Positions 32,385 through 41,410 are shown, numbered from the stretch's first letter. The stretch: 64,000 bases of DNA from Streptomyces brasiliensis (GCF_014647875.1 NZ_BMQA01000034.1:1-64000), one strand, 5' to 3'. Notes: generated from the sequence alone by a model not told the origin. A program made the numbers and translations.

Positions 32385-34172
32385 ATGGCGGTTTCCGTAA
32401 CCCTTCCGGCGCTCGGCGAGAGCGTCACCGAGGGCACTGTCACCCGCTGGCTGAAGGCCGAGGGCGAACGCGTCGAGGCCGACGAGCCGCTGCTCGAGGT
32501 CTCGACCGACAAGGTCGACACCGAGATCCCCGCCCCGGCCGCCGGTGTGCTGGCCTCCATCAAGGTCGCCGAGGACGAGACCGTCGAGGTCGGCGCCGAG
32601 CTGGCCGTCATCGACGACGGCACGGGTGCCCCCGTCGCCGCTCCCGCCCCGGCCGCCGAGCCCGTCGCGGCTCCGGCACCTGCCGCCGCCCCGGCCCCCG
32701 TGGCCGAGGCCCCGGCCGCCCCCGCGCCGACCCCGGCTCCGGCACCCGCCGCCGCGCCTTCCGCCCCCGCAGGGGCCGGCGCCACCGGCACGGACGTGGT
32801 CCTGCCCGCGCTCGGTGAGTCCGTCACCGAGGGCACCGTCACCCGCTGGCTGAAGGCGGTCGGCGAGGCCGTCGAGGCCGACGAGCCGCTGCTCGAGGTC
32901 TCCACGGACAAGGTCGACACCGAGATCCCGGCGCCCACCTCCGGTGTGCTGCTCGAGATCGTGGTGAGTGAGGACGAGACCGCCGAGGTCGGCGCCAAGC
33001 TCGCCGTCATCGGCGCCCCGGGCGCGGCTCCGGCCGCCGCTCCGGCCCCCGCCGCCGCCCCGGCCGCCCCCGTGGCCCCGCCGGCCCCGGCCGCTCCGGC
33101 GCCCGTGCCGACCCCGGCCCCGGCCGCCCCGGCCGCCCCGGTCGCCGCTCCGGCTCCGGTGGCCCCGGCCCCCGCGCCGGCCGCTCCGGCCCCGGTCACC
33201 CCGGCCGCGCCGGCCCCCGCCGCGGGTGCCACCGACGAGGGCGCCTACGTCACCCCGCTGGTGCGCAAGCTCGCCGCCGAGAACGGCGTCGACCTGGCCA
33301 CCGTCAAGGGCACCGGCGTCGGCGGCCGTATCCGCAAGCAGGACGTCCTCGCCGCCGCCGAGGCCGCGAAGGCCGCCGCCGCGGCTCCGGCTCCGGCCGC
33401 TGCCGCCGCTCCGGCCGCGAGGAAGGCGGCGCCGACGCTGGAGGTCTCCCCCCTCCGCGGCCAGACCGTCAAGATGCCGCGCATCCGCAAGGTCATCGGC
33501 GACAACATGGTCAAGGCCCTGCACGAGCAGGCCCAGCTGTCGTCGGTCGTCGAGGTCGACGTGACCCGCCTGATGCGCCTGCGCGCCCAGGCCAAGGACT
33601 CCTTCGCCGCGCGCGAGGGCGTCAAGCTCTCCCCGATGCCGTTCTTCGTGAAGGCGGCGGCCCAGGCGCTGAAGGCCCACCCGGTCATCAACGCCAGGAT
33701 CAACGAGGCCGAGGGCACGATCACCTACTTCGACTCCGAGAACATCGGTATCGCGGTGGACTCCGAGAAGGGCTTGATGACCCCGGTCATCAAGCGCGCC
33801 GGCGACCTCAACATCGCGGGCATCGCCAAGGCCACGGCCGACCTGGCGGCCAAGGTCCGTGGCAACAAGATCACGCCGGACGAGCTGGCCGGTGCGACCT
33901 TCACGATCAGCAACACCGGTTCGCGCGGCGCCCTGTTCGACACGATCATCGTGCCGCCGGGCCAGGTCGCGATCCTCGGCATCGGCGCCACGGTCAAGCG
34001 CCCGGCCGTCATCGAGACGGAGGAGGGCACGGTCATCGGCGTCCGCGACATGACGTACCTGACCCTGTCCTACGACCACCGCCTGGTCGACGGCGCCGAC
34101 GCGGCCCGTTACCTGACGGCGGTCAAGGCGATCCTGGAGGCGGGCGAGTTCGAGGTCGAACTGGGCCTGTAA
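32385..34172 (+). CDS. sucB: Dihydrolipoyl acyltransferase (E2) with two lipoyl domains
   Basis: The 595-residue E2 has two lipoyl domains (residues 1-80 and about 135-210) with near identical STDKVDTEIPAP loops, where Lys43 and Lys176 carry lipoate. Ala/Pro linkers follow. A peripheral-subunit-binding domain lies at about 285-325 (YVTPLVRKLAAENGVDL, GVGGRIRKQDVL). The catalytic domain ends with SYDHRLVDGADAARYL, with active-site His565. The protein was long called SucB, but actinobacteria use one E2 for both pyruvate and 2-oxoglutarate complexes. With aceE 1.2 kb away it probably serves pyruvate dehydrogenase too. LipA and LipB, which add the lipoate, are encoded 13-15 kb downstream. Confidence 0.96.
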   Translation: MAVSVTLPALGESVTEGTVTRWLKAEGERVEADEPLLEVSTDKVDTEIPAPAAGVLASIKVAEDETVEVGAELAVIDDGTGAPVAAPAPAAEPVAAPAPAAAPAPVAEAPAAPAPTPAPAPAAAPSAPAGAGATGTDVVLPALGESVTEGTVTRWLKAVGEAVEADEPLLEVSTDKVDTEIPAPTSGVLLEIVVSEDETAEVGAKLAVIGAPGAAPAAAPAPAAAPAAPVAPPAPAAPAPVPTPAPAAPAAPVAAPAPVAPAPAPAAPAPVTPAAPAPAAGATDEGAYVTPLVRKLAAENGVDLATVKGTGVGGRIRKQDVLAAAEAAKAAAAAPAPAAAAAPAARKAAPTLEVSPLRGQTVKMPRIRKVIGDNMVKALHEQAQLSSVVEVDVTRLMRLRAQAKDSFAAREGVKLSPMPFFVKAAAQALKAHPVINARINEAEGTITYFDSENIGIAVDSEKGLMTPVIKRAGDLNIAGIAKATADLAAKVRGNKITPDELAGATFTISNTGSRGALFDTIIVPPGQVAILGIGATVKRPAVIETEEGTVIGVRDMTYLTLSYDHRLVDGADAARYLTAVKAILEAGEFEVELGL

Positions 34173-34196
34173 CCGCCTCTGACCGCTGAGTCATCG

Positions 34197-34240
34197 GTGC
34201 CCCTGCCTGGAAAACTCCGGGCAGGGGCACCAATGTTTTT
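34197..34240 (+). terminator. Hairpin terminator with T-rich tail after sucB
   Basis: GTGCCCCTGCC (34197-34207) and GGCAGGGGCAC (34220-34230) form a perfect 11-bp stem, followed by CAATGTTTTT. This is the most E. coli-like terminator in the window. Confidence 0.85.
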
Positions 34241-34260
34241 GAGGGCGCAGCCCGAAAAAA

Positions 34261-34309
34261 CAGGGGCGCGAGGCTGTGTCGATATGCGGCTCCGCCGCGT
34301 GGGCGCGAG
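34261..34309 (-). repeat. Dispersed intergenic repeat, copy D
   Basis: On the minus strand the segment reads CTCGCGCCCACGCGGCGGAG, then CCGCATATCGACACAGCC and TCGCGCCCCTG, matching copy C over its full core. It lies just after the sucB terminator, in the 309-base gap before the GntR gene, where nothing else but the promoter region is seen. Confidence 0.65.
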
Positions 34310-34481
34310 AAACAACGACGAAACCCGCACCCGCCGAACGACGGACCACCCCGAGCTCCAATCCGTCTCGAGCACCGTGTAAGTCTCGTCTCACCTGCAC
34401 GAAAGCCCTCTCGTCCGCCCTACCCGCAGAGCGAACCGGCCTTATTGTCTAAACGTCAACCGCCCCGACTGAGGAGCCCTC

Positions 34482-35105
34482 ATGACCGCGCCCGTCGTCC
34501 ACTCGCTGCGCGAACAGATCCGCGAGCACATCGTGGAGGGGATCGTCAGCGGGCGCTGGCAGCCGGGTGAGCGGATCGTGGAGCGCCGGATCGCGACCGA
34601 GCTGGAGGTCAGCCAGACCCCGGTGCGCGAGGCACTGCGCGAGCTGGAGTCGCTGCGCCTGATCGAGTCCGCGCCGAACAAGGGTGTCCGCGTACGGAAC
34701 CTGACCGCGGCCGACCTGGAGGAGAGCTACCCCGTGCGGGCCGGTCTGGAGGCCATCGCGGCGGAGCTGGCGGCCGAGCGGCTGGCGGAGGACTGCTCGG
34801 CTCTCGAGCCGCACGTCGCGGCCCTGTACGAGGCCGACCGCAAGTCCGACGGCACGGCCCAGGTGCGGCACACGGTGGCCTTCCACCGCGAGCTGGTCCG
34901 CGCGGCGGGCAACTCGGTGCTTCTGCACACCTGGGAGGGCCTGGGCATCGAGGTCTTCACGGCCCTGTCCATCCGCTGGCTGGGCACGGTGCAGCAGTCG
35001 TACGCGGAGGAACACGAGGAACTGGTCGCCGCCTTCAAGAGACACGACCCGCGCATCGCAGACCTGGTCAAGTCCCACGTCCTGGGCTGCGCCCCGAGGG
35101 CCTGA
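34482..35105 (+). CDS. GntR-family regulator, FadR subfamily (FCD domain)
   Basis: The 207-residue protein has a winged helix-turn-helix at residues 8-72 (LREQIREHIVEGIVSGRWQP, RRIATELEVSQTPVREALREL) and a C-terminal all-helical FCD domain, whose ligand-binding residues include His and Glu positions (HTVAFHRELV). FCD regulators sense small organic acids. The gene lies between sucB and aceE, so pyruvate or a related acid is a fair guess for the signal. GAGGAG precedes the ATG at 34482. The palindrome in the aceE promoter 150 bases after its stop is its most likely operator. Confidence 0.92.
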   Translation: MTAPVVHSLREQIREHIVEGIVSGRWQPGERIVERRIATELEVSQTPVREALRELESLRLIESAPNKGVRVRNLTAADLEESYPVRAGLEAIAAELAAERLAEDCSALEPHVAALYEADRKSDGTAQVRHTVAFHRELVRAAGNSVLLHTWEGLGIEVFTALSIRWLGTVQQSYAEEHEELVAAFKRHDPRIADLVKSHVLGCAPRA

Positions 35106-35222
35106 CGCCACCGCCCCCTGGCTCCGCCACCCCGAGCCCCACCCAAAACCCCGCCCCACCTGCAAAAACCCCGCTCAAATCACGTCACCCGGTGCCATCG
35201 CCGAAGGCACCCCGTGCCGACT

Positions 35223-35238
35223 TTCTCGAAATCGAGAA
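35223..35238. promoter_or_regulatory. Inverted repeat upstream of the aceE promoter
   Basis: TTCTCGA (35223-35229) and TCGAGAA (35232-35238) form a 7-bp inverted repeat around AA, 19 bases before the larger palindrome. It may be a second regulator site or an upstream activator site. Confidence 0.4.
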
Positions 35239-35255
35239 GTTTTGCCCGGGTCCCT

Positions 35256-35285
35256 TTGATCGATCATCGATCAGGGAGTTACAGT
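35256..35285 (+). promoter_or_regulatory. Predicted aceE promoter with an operator between its boxes
   Basis: A -35-like TTGATC (35256-35261) and a -10-like TACAGT (35280-35285) are 18 bases apart. Between and overlapping them is the perfect palindrome TGATCGATCATCGATCA (35257-35273; 8-bp arms around one C). A protein bound there would block RNA polymerase, the classic layout of a repressed promoter. The start point would lie near 35292, giving a leader of about 100 bases. Confidence 0.65.
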
Positions 35286-35393
35286 CCCGGTTGGACTTCC
35301 ACCGAGGTCCACCGCCCTGTCCTGCCAAAGACCAAGGGCACCCCCGAACCCTTACCGATGAGGGAACCCCCTTCGACTGAGGAAGGCGGCGAC

Positions 35394-38096
35394 ATGACCG
35401 ACCCCAAGGCCATCCAGCCGAGCGAGCTCGACCAGCTCCCGGACCGCGACCCCGAGGAGACCGCCGAATGGCAGGCCTCCCTGGACGCCGTCAACAAGGC
35501 GGCCGGGCCGCACCGTGCCGCGTACCTGCTGCGCCGCACACTGGAGCGCGCCGAGGGCACGGGCATCGCGTTGCCCAAGCTGCTCGAGACCGACTACGTC
35601 AACAGCATCCCCACCGCCGCCGAGCCCGCCGTACCGGGTGACGAGGCGATGGAGCGCCGGATCACCGCCTGGAACCGCTGGAACGCGGCCGCGATGGTCA
35701 CCCGGGGCAGCAAGCACGGCGTCGGCGGCCACATCGCCACCTTCGCCTCGGCGGCCTGGCTCTACGAGACCGGCTTCAACCACTTCTTCCACGGCAAGGA
35801 GGGCGACGGCTCCGGCGACCAGCTGTACATCCAGGGCCACGCCTCCCCCGGCATCTACGCCCGCGCCTTCCTCGACGGCCGGCTGACCGAGGCCCACCTG
35901 GACAACTTCCGCCAGGAGGCGGGCGGCAACGGCCTGCCGTCGTATCCGCACCCGCGCCGCCTTCCCTGGCTGTGGGAGTTCCCGACCGTGTCCATGGGTC
36001 TCGGTCCGCTCTCCGCCATCTATCAGGCGCGCTTCAACCGCTATCTCACCAACCGCGCGATCAAGGACGTCTCCGCGTCCCACGTGTGGGCCTTCCTCGG
36101 CGACGGCGAGATGGACGAGCCGGAGTCGACGGCGGCGCTCGCCCTGGCCGCGCGTGAGGAGCTGGACAACCTCACCTTCGTCATCAACTGCAACCTGCAG
36201 CGCCTCGACGGCCCGGTCCGCGCCAACTTCAAGATCGTGCAGGAGCTGGAGGCCCAGTTCCGCGGCGCCGGCTGGAACGTGATCAAGACGCTGTGGGGCA
36301 CGGCGTGGGACGAGCTGTTCGCGCTCGACACCACCGGCGCGCTCGTGCGGCGGCTGCGTGAGGTACCGGACGCGCAGGTGCAGACGTACCAGACGCGCGA
36401 CGCCGCCTACATCCGCCAGGACTTCTTCGGCAAGGACCCGGCGCTCGTCGAGATGGCGAAGCTGCTGAGCGACGACAAGATCCTCGAGTGCTTCCACCTC
36501 TCGCGCGGCGGTCACGAGTCCCGCAAGGTGTACGCGGCCTACAAGGCGGCCCTCGAGCACAAGGGCGCGCCGACCGTGATCCTGGCCCAGACCGTCAAGG
36601 GCTTCACGCTCGGCGACGGCTTCGCGTCGAAGAACGCCAACCACCAGATGAAGAAGCTGACGGTGGACGAGTTCAGGACGATGCGCGACCTGCTGGAGCT
36701 GCCGATCCCGGACAGCGCCTTCGCCGACGGCCAGGTGCCCTACGGCCACCCCGGCGCCGACTCCCCCGAGGTCCGCTACCTCCAGGAGCGCCGCGCGGCC
36801 CTCGGCGGCCCGGCCCCGGCCCGCCGTACGCACGCGCTCGCCCCGCTGCCCGCCCCGGCCGAGAAGGCGTTCGCGTCCTTCGACAAGGGCTCGGGCTCCC
36901 AGAACGTGGCCACGACCATGGCGTTCGTCCGCCTGATCAAGGACCTGGTCCGCGACAAGGAGACGGGCAGGCGCTGGGTGCCGATCGTCCCCGACGAGGC
37001 GCGCACCTTCGGCATGGAGTCGCTGTTCCCGTCCCTCGGCATCTACTCGCCGAAGGGCCAGACGTACGAGCCGGTCGACCGCGACCAGCTGATGTACTAC
37101 AAGGAGGCCAAGAACGGCCAGATCCTCAACGAGGGGATCACCGAGGCCGGTTCGATGGCCGACTTCGTCGCCGCGTCGACCGCGTACGCGACGCACGGCG
37201 AGGCGATGATCCCGTTCTACATCTTCTACTCGATGTTCGGCTGGCAGCGCACGGCCGACCAGATGTGGCAGCTCGGCGACCAGCTGGGCCGCGGCTTCCT
37301 GGTCGGTGCGACGGCCGGTCGTACGACGCTGACGGGTGAGGGCCTGCAGCACGCCGACGGCCACTCCCCCGTCATCGCGGCGACGAACCCGGCGGCGCTG
37401 ACGTACGACCCGGCGTTCGCGTACGAGATCGCGGTGATCGTGCGGGAGGGTGTGCGCCGGATGTACGGCGAGGCCCTCCCCGGCGAGGACCAGAACGTCT
37501 TCTACTACCTGACGGTCTACAACGAGCCGCTGCCGCAGCCCGCGAAGCCGGCCGGAGCCGGCATCGACGAGGGCATCGTCAAGGGCCTGTACCGCTTCAA
37601 CACGGCGGAGTCCGCGGGGCTGTCCCCGGCGGCCAACGCGCCGCGCATCCAGCTGCTGGGTTCCGGTACGGCGATCCACTGGACGCTGGCGGCGCAGAAG
37701 CTGCTCGCCGAGGAGTGGGGCGTGGCCGCGGACGTCTGGTCGGCGACCTCGTGGGGCGAGCTGCGCCGGGACGCCATGGAGGCGGACGCGGCGCTGCTGC
37801 GGGGCGAGGAGCGCGTGCCGTACGTGCGCCGGGCGCTGCACGGCGCCGAGGGCCCGGTCCTCGCGGTCTCCGACTACATGCGCCAGGTCCCGGACCAGAT
37901 CGCGCAGTGGGTCGAGCAGGACTGGTCCTCGCTGGGCGCCGACGGCTTCGGCCTCTCGGACACCCGCGACGCGGCCCGCCGCCACTTCGGTGTCGACGCC
38001 CAGTCGATCACCGTCGCGGCCCTGGCCCAGCTGGCGAGGCGCGGCGAGGTCAAGGCGACGGCGGTGAAGGAGGCGCGGGAGCGCTACGGGCTGTAA
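35394..38096 (+). CDS. aceE: Pyruvate dehydrogenase E1 component, homodimeric type
   Basis: E1 decarboxylates pyruvate with thiamine diphosphate and acetylates the lipoyl arm of E2. The protein has 900 residues, close to the 887 of E. coli AceE and unlike the split alpha/beta forms. The cofactor motif starts at Gly236-Asp237-Gly238 (GDGEMDEPES) and ends about 30 residues later with NCNLQRLDGPV. VKGFTLGDGFASKNANHQMKK and the EGITEAGSMADFVAASTAYA segment are typical. AGGAAGG lies seven bases before the ATG at 35394. The ATG was chosen over open sequence upstream, which is the leader with the operator. A perfect 19-bp palindromic terminator follows. Confidence 0.97.
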   Translation: MTDPKAIQPSELDQLPDRDPEETAEWQASLDAVNKAAGPHRAAYLLRRTLERAEGTGIALPKLLETDYVNSIPTAAEPAVPGDEAMERRITAWNRWNAAAMVTRGSKHGVGGHIATFASAAWLYETGFNHFFHGKEGDGSGDQLYIQGHASPGIYARAFLDGRLTEAHLDNFRQEAGGNGLPSYPHPRRLPWLWEFPTVSMGLGPLSAIYQARFNRYLTNRAIKDVSASHVWAFLGDGEMDEPESTAALALAAREELDNLTFVINCNLQRLDGPVRANFKIVQELEAQFRGAGWNVIKTLWGTAWDELFALDTTGALVRRLREVPDAQVQTYQTRDAAYIRQDFFGKDPALVEMAKLLSDDKILECFHLSRGGHESRKVYAAYKAALEHKGAPTVILAQTVKGFTLGDGFASKNANHQMKKLTVDEFRTMRDLLELPIPDSAFADGQVPYGHPGADSPEVRYLQERRAALGGPAPARRTHALAPLPAPAEKAFASFDKGSGSQNVATTMAFVRLIKDLVRDKETGRRWVPIVPDEARTFGMESLFPSLGIYSPKGQTYEPVDRDQLMYYKEAKNGQILNEGITEAGSMADFVAASTAYATHGEAMIPFYIFYSMFGWQRTADQMWQLGDQLGRGFLVGATAGRTTLTGEGLQHADGHSPVIAATNPAALTYDPAFAYEIAVIVREGVRRMYGEALPGEDQNVFYYLTVYNEPLPQPAKPAGAGIDEGIVKGLYRFNTAESAGLSPAANAPRIQLLGSGTAIHWTLAAQKLLAEEWGVAADVWSATSWGELRRDAMEADAALLRGEERVPYVRRALHGAEGPVLAVSDYMRQVPDQIAQWVEQDWSSLGADGFGLSDTRDAARRHFGVDAQSITVAALAQLARRGEVKATAVKEARERYGL

Positions 38097-38119
38097 GGCC
38101 TGACATCCGCCCGGCATCA

Positions 38120-38157
38120 AGTGAAAGGGGTACGGCAGCTGCCGTACCCCTTTCACT
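38120..38157. terminator. Perfect 38-base palindromic terminator after aceE
   Basis: AGTGAAAGGGGTACGGCAG (38120-38138) and its exact reverse complement (38139-38157) meet without a spacer. This gives a long stem with a minimal loop 23 bases after the aceE stop. Confidence 0.8.
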
Positions 38158-38184
38158 GTCGGTGGCCCCCGGCATCATGAGCGC

Positions 38185-39162
38185 ATGCGTGCGGCTCGGC
38201 TCATCAAGATGGTTCTCCTTCTGCAGTCACGGCCCTCCATGACCGCCGGCGAGCTCGCGCGGGAGCTCGAGGTGTCGGAGCGGACCGTGACGCGGGACGC
38301 GCAGGCGTTGTCGGAGGCGGGTGTACCGGTGTACGCGGACCGGGGGCGGGCCGGTGGGTACCGGCTCGTCGGCGGTTATCGGACGCGGCTGACCGGGCTG
38401 GCCCGCAGTGAGGCCGAGGCGCTGTTCCTGTCCGGGGTGCCCGGTGCGCTGCGGGAGATGGGGCTGGAGGACGCGGCCTCGGCGGCGCGGCTGAAGGTGT
38501 CGGCGGCCCTCCTGCCGTCCCTCGGCGACGCCTCCCGTACGGCCGCGCAGCGGTTCCATCTGGACGCCCCCGCGTGGTTCCGCGAGCCGGAGACGCCCGC
38601 TCTGCTGTCCGCCGTCGCGGAGGCGGTGTGGGCCGACCGCTGTCTGACCACCCGCTACCGGCGTGACGGAGCCGAGGTGGAGCGGGTGTTGGAGCCGTAC
38701 GGCCTGGTCCTGAAGGCGGGGACCTGGTATCTGTGCGCGCGGGTCCCGGACGCTGACGCCTTCCGGACGTACCGCATCGACCGGTTCACCGCCGTCGAGG
38801 CGACCGCCGCCCGCTTCGTCCGCGACGAGGAGTTCGACCTGCCCGGCTTCTGGGCCGAGCGGGCCGAGGAGTTCGCCCGGTCGATCCTGCGCGCCGAGGT
38901 CGTCGTACGGCTGTCCCCCGAGGGCGTGCGCAGGCTGGCGTACGCCGTCGATCCGCCGGGGGCGCGCGAGGCGTTGCGGGACGCGGGTGCCGCGGACGCG
39001 GACGGCCGGGTCACGGTGACGGTGCCGGTGGAGTCGGAGGAGGTCGCGTACACCCAGCTCATGGCGCTCGGGCCGGAGGCCGAGGTGCTGGCGCCCGAGA
39101 CGCTGCGGGAACGGTTCGCCCGAGATGCGGCGCGGCTCGGAGAGCTGTACGGACGCCCCTGA
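38185..39162 (+). CDS. HTH and WYL-domain transcriptional regulator
   Basis: The 325-residue protein has a DeoR-type helix-turn-helix at residues 1-60 (MTAGELARELEVSERTVTRDA, then GYRLVGGYRTRLTGL). A WYL domain lies at about 135-235, recognised by RVLEPYGLVLKAGTWYLCAR and DAFRTYRIDRF. A C-terminal WCX-like extension follows. WYL domains bind nucleic acids or nucleotides, and such regulators often respond to DNA damage or control defence genes, but nothing here identifies its targets. CATCAT lies six bases before the ATG, so the message may be leaderless. Confidence 0.92.
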   Translation: MRAARLIKMVLLLQSRPSMTAGELARELEVSERTVTRDAQALSEAGVPVYADRGRAGGYRLVGGYRTRLTGLARSEAEALFLSGVPGALREMGLEDAASAARLKVSAALLPSLGDASRTAAQRFHLDAPAWFREPETPALLSAVAEAVWADRCLTTRYRRDGAEVERVLEPYGLVLKAGTWYLCARVPDADAFRTYRIDRFTAVEATAARFVRDEEFDLPGFWAERAEEFARSILRAEVVVRLSPEGVRRLAYAVDPPGAREALRDAGAADADGRVTVTVPVESEEVAYTQLMALGPEAEVLAPETLRERFARDAARLGELYGRP

Positions 39163-39245
39163 GCGCACCCGGGCACCCGTGTGCCCCGACAACAATCCGC
39201 CGCACTCCACGTGCGTCCCACCCGCACAGGCACGATGCTTGTCCC

Positions 39246-39767
39246 GTGATGGAGGAGCTGGAGTTCTGGGAGCTGGTGGACGCCACCCGGGAGGCCGCCG
39301 AGGGCGACCCCGAGGATCAGGCGGACCTGCTCGTGGACCGTCTCGTCCAGCTCGACCCGGAGTCGGTCCTGGACTTCTCCCGGCACTTCGAGTCCCGCTA
39401 CAACCGCGCCTACACCTGGGACCTGTGGGGCGCCGCGTGGGTGCTGCTCGACGGGGCCAGCGACGACGCGTTCGACTTCTTCCGGTGCTGGCTGATCGGC
39501 CAGGGCCGGGAGGTCTTCGAGGGCGCCGTGCACGACCCGGACTCGCTGGCCGACCTGCTGGCCGACTTCGACGAGGAGATCGACGGCGACGGCGAGGAAC
39601 TGGGCTACGCGCCGGACGAGGCCTACGAGCAGCTCACCGGCACGGTGGCCCCGGACCTGGGCATCGCCCCCGCCCCGGCCGAACCGGAGGGCACACCGGT
39701 GGACTTCGAGAACGAACGGGCACTCGCGGAGCGCTATCCCAAACTGTGGGACCGCTTCAGGGAGTGA
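39246..39767 (+). CDS. DUF4240 family protein
   Basis: The acidic 173-residue product has the DUF4240 start EELEFWELVDATREAAEGD, then WDLWGAAWVLLDGASDDAFDFFRCWLIGQGREVFEGA. The family is widespread in Streptomyces and has no known function; it has no membrane or signal segment. The GTG at 39246 lies six bases after GATGCT, giving leaderless spacing; an ATG follows at once. Its 3' end overlaps the convergent broken gene by 11 bases. Confidence 0.88.
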   Translation: MMEELEFWELVDATREAAEGDPEDQADLLVDRLVQLDPESVLDFSRHFESRYNRAYTWDLWGAAWVLLDGASDDAFDFFRCWLIGQGREVFEGAVHDPDSLADLLADFDEEIDGDGEELGYAPDEAYEQLTGTVAPDLGIAPAPAEPEGTPVDFENERALAERYPKLWDRFRE

Positions 39768-40292
39768 CCCCGTCCGGTGTCACGTAGTACGGCGCCCGGC
39801 GGAACTCCTCCCGGCCCACGGCGGCGAGCGAGGGCTTCCACAGGCGGACGCCGTGCCGGCGTTCCCACTGCCGCACGGTGCTCCGGGTGTTCTCGGCGCC
39901 GATGAGGAAGATCAGCTGGAAGCCGACGCCGAGGAGCGGGATGTGGGCGAGGTAAGCGCCGCCCAGTGTCACGGCAACGGCGAAGAGCGCCGCTCGACGG
40001 CGGCCCGTCCGCAGCCAGCGGGTCTCCTGCTCCAGGTCCGGCATCGACGCCGGTGCCACCGCGTCCGCGAACTGCCGCCGCAGGCGCGGCCGGTGCAGCA
40101 GGAAGCCGAGCGCCCGACCACCACCAGGCCGCCGGTGAGGCCGAGCTGTATCCACCCGGCGGTGCCGGAGAGCCTCAAGTCGTCCACGGTGGTGAACACG
40201 ACGACGTCCGCCACGACACCTGCCGACACCCCGGCCAGCGCCTCACCGATCGTGGCGTCGACCATGCGCACCAGCGGCGGCGCACCGGCCAT
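39757..40292 (-). pseudogene. Membrane protein gene broken by a frameshift
   Basis: From an ATG at 40292, with a strong GGGGGAGG site, one frame codes for MAGAPPLVRMVDATIGEALA and on to LTGGLVVVG. A second frame continues LGFLLHRPRLRRQFADAVAP, two hydrophobic helices (ALFAVAVTLGGAYLA and LLGVGFQLIFLIG) and the end REEFRRAPYYVTPDGVTP. The frames join at 40110-40115. Adding one G to the minus-strand GGGCGC would give LVVVGALGFLL and a single protein of about 178 residues. The change lies in a short G run, so a sequencing error is possible; otherwise the gene is dead or very recently inactivated. Function unknown. Confidence 0.7.
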
Positions 40293-40370
40293 CGTGTGTT
40301 CCTCCCCCGCTTCCGCCGTGAACCGGGCTCATGGAACACCGCATGCTCGGCACGTGTCCAGCGGGTTCCG

Positions 40371-41219
40371 TCAGCCGATGCCCGTCGCCGCGCGGCCCTG
40401 CAGTTTCGCCGCCCGCTCTCTGATCTTCGGCAGTTCGGCGGTGAGGGCTGCGCCGGGGCAGGTGGTGCGGTAGCCGTTGTCGTGGCCGGTCAGGGCGGGG
40501 AGGGAGGCGGTGGTGCCGGCCGGGTACCGGCTGAGGCTGTTGCTGGAGGTGAGGGTGACCGTCGCGCGCGGGTCGACATCGGCGAGGCCGAGTTTCCAGG
40601 CGGCGATGCTCGCGATCGCCTCGGTCATCGCGCGCGGCACCGGGACCCCGGCCGTGAAGGTGCCGATGGCGGCGATGCCCGTGGTGCGGTGGTTGAAGCC
40701 CTGGGTGTGGGCGCCGGTGACGGCGCGCTCGACGCCGCCGGCGCGGCCCTCGTAGATCGTGCCGCAGCGGTCGACGAGGAAGTTGTAGCCGATGTCGTCC
40801 CAGGCGCGGGCCCCGGTCTGGCCGGCGTAGAGATGGCGGATGATGCGCGGCGCGTCGGCGCAGAGGTAGTCGTTGGGAGAGTCGGTGTGGTGGACGAACA
40901 CGGCGACGACCTTGTCGTCGTAGCGCGGCGGCGGCTGGCTGTGCCGGGTGGTCGTGTCGAGCCAGGCCGACCGGGGCACGATGCGGGGCTCCGCCGCGTG
41001 GTGCGGGGTGGCGGAGCGGGCCGCGGCGGGCTGCGCCGGCCGGGCCTGGACGACGGGACCCTCGGCGGTGCGGGCGCACAGCACCAGCGCGCCGACGGCG
41101 GTGAGGCCGGGCAGACAGCCCAGGAGCACCAGGACGGCGCCGGGCAGCCGCACGGCGCGGCGCCGCCCCCGTCGCCCCCGTGGCCCCCGTTTTCCCCACG
41201 CTCTCGGAAAGGCACGCAT
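40371..41219 (-). CDS. N-acetylmuramoyl-L-alanine amidase / peptidoglycan recognition protein
   Basis: The ATG at 41219 starts a basic segment and one hydrophobic helix (LPGAVLVLLGCLPGLTAVGALVL), so the enzyme is exported or anchored. A 180-residue PGRP/amidase_2 domain follows, starting PRIVPRSAWLD. Its zinc ligands probably include the first His in VAVFVHHTD, His in GFNHRTTG and Cys in YRTTCPGAAL; the DDIGYNFLVDRCGTIYEGR segment is diagnostic. It cuts the bond between muramic acid and the stem peptide in cell-wall turnover. A longer start upstream (to 41360) is possible but would precede the signal helix with about 47 odd residues. Confidence 0.88.
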   Translation of the reverse strand: MRAFPRAWGKRGPRGRRGRRRAVRLPGAVLVLLGCLPGLTAVGALVLCARTAEGPVVQARPAQPAAARSATPHHAAEPRIVPRSAWLDTTTRHSQPPPRYDDKVVAVFVHHTDSPNDYLCADAPRIIRHLYAGQTGARAWDDIGYNFLVDRCGTIYEGRAGGVERAVTGAHTQGFNHRTTGIAAIGTFTAGVPVPRAMTEAIASIAAWKLGLADVDPRATVTLTSSNSLSRYPAGTTASLPALTGHDNGYRTTCPGAALTAELPKIRERAAKLQGRAATGIG

Positions 41220-41410
41220 GGGTCCCACTGTGGGCGGGCCGCACGCCGCCCGCGATGTGTGCTCTGCCACCCGGCGGAACCATCGTCCCGGTCCGGGACG
41301 TTTCATGTGATACACGCACGTGTGACGGGTTCCGGACGACACGCGCGCGTTCCTGATCACTGGGCCCGTCCCGCTCGTACCAGGGGGTCCGAGAGAAAGG
41401 CGGCGGCTGA

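Noticed and set aside
32640..33240. Repetitive GC-rich DNA in sucB that might be a recombination site
   Set aside because: It encodes the Ala/Pro linkers typical of E2 proteins.
30966..34079. A minus-strand open frame of more than 1000 codons
   Set aside because: Antisense shadow of lpdA and sucB; Gly/Arg/Asp-rich, with no domain.
35352..38156. A minus-strand open frame opposite aceE
   Set aside because: Mirror of aceE codons, no family signature, and it runs through the aceE terminator.
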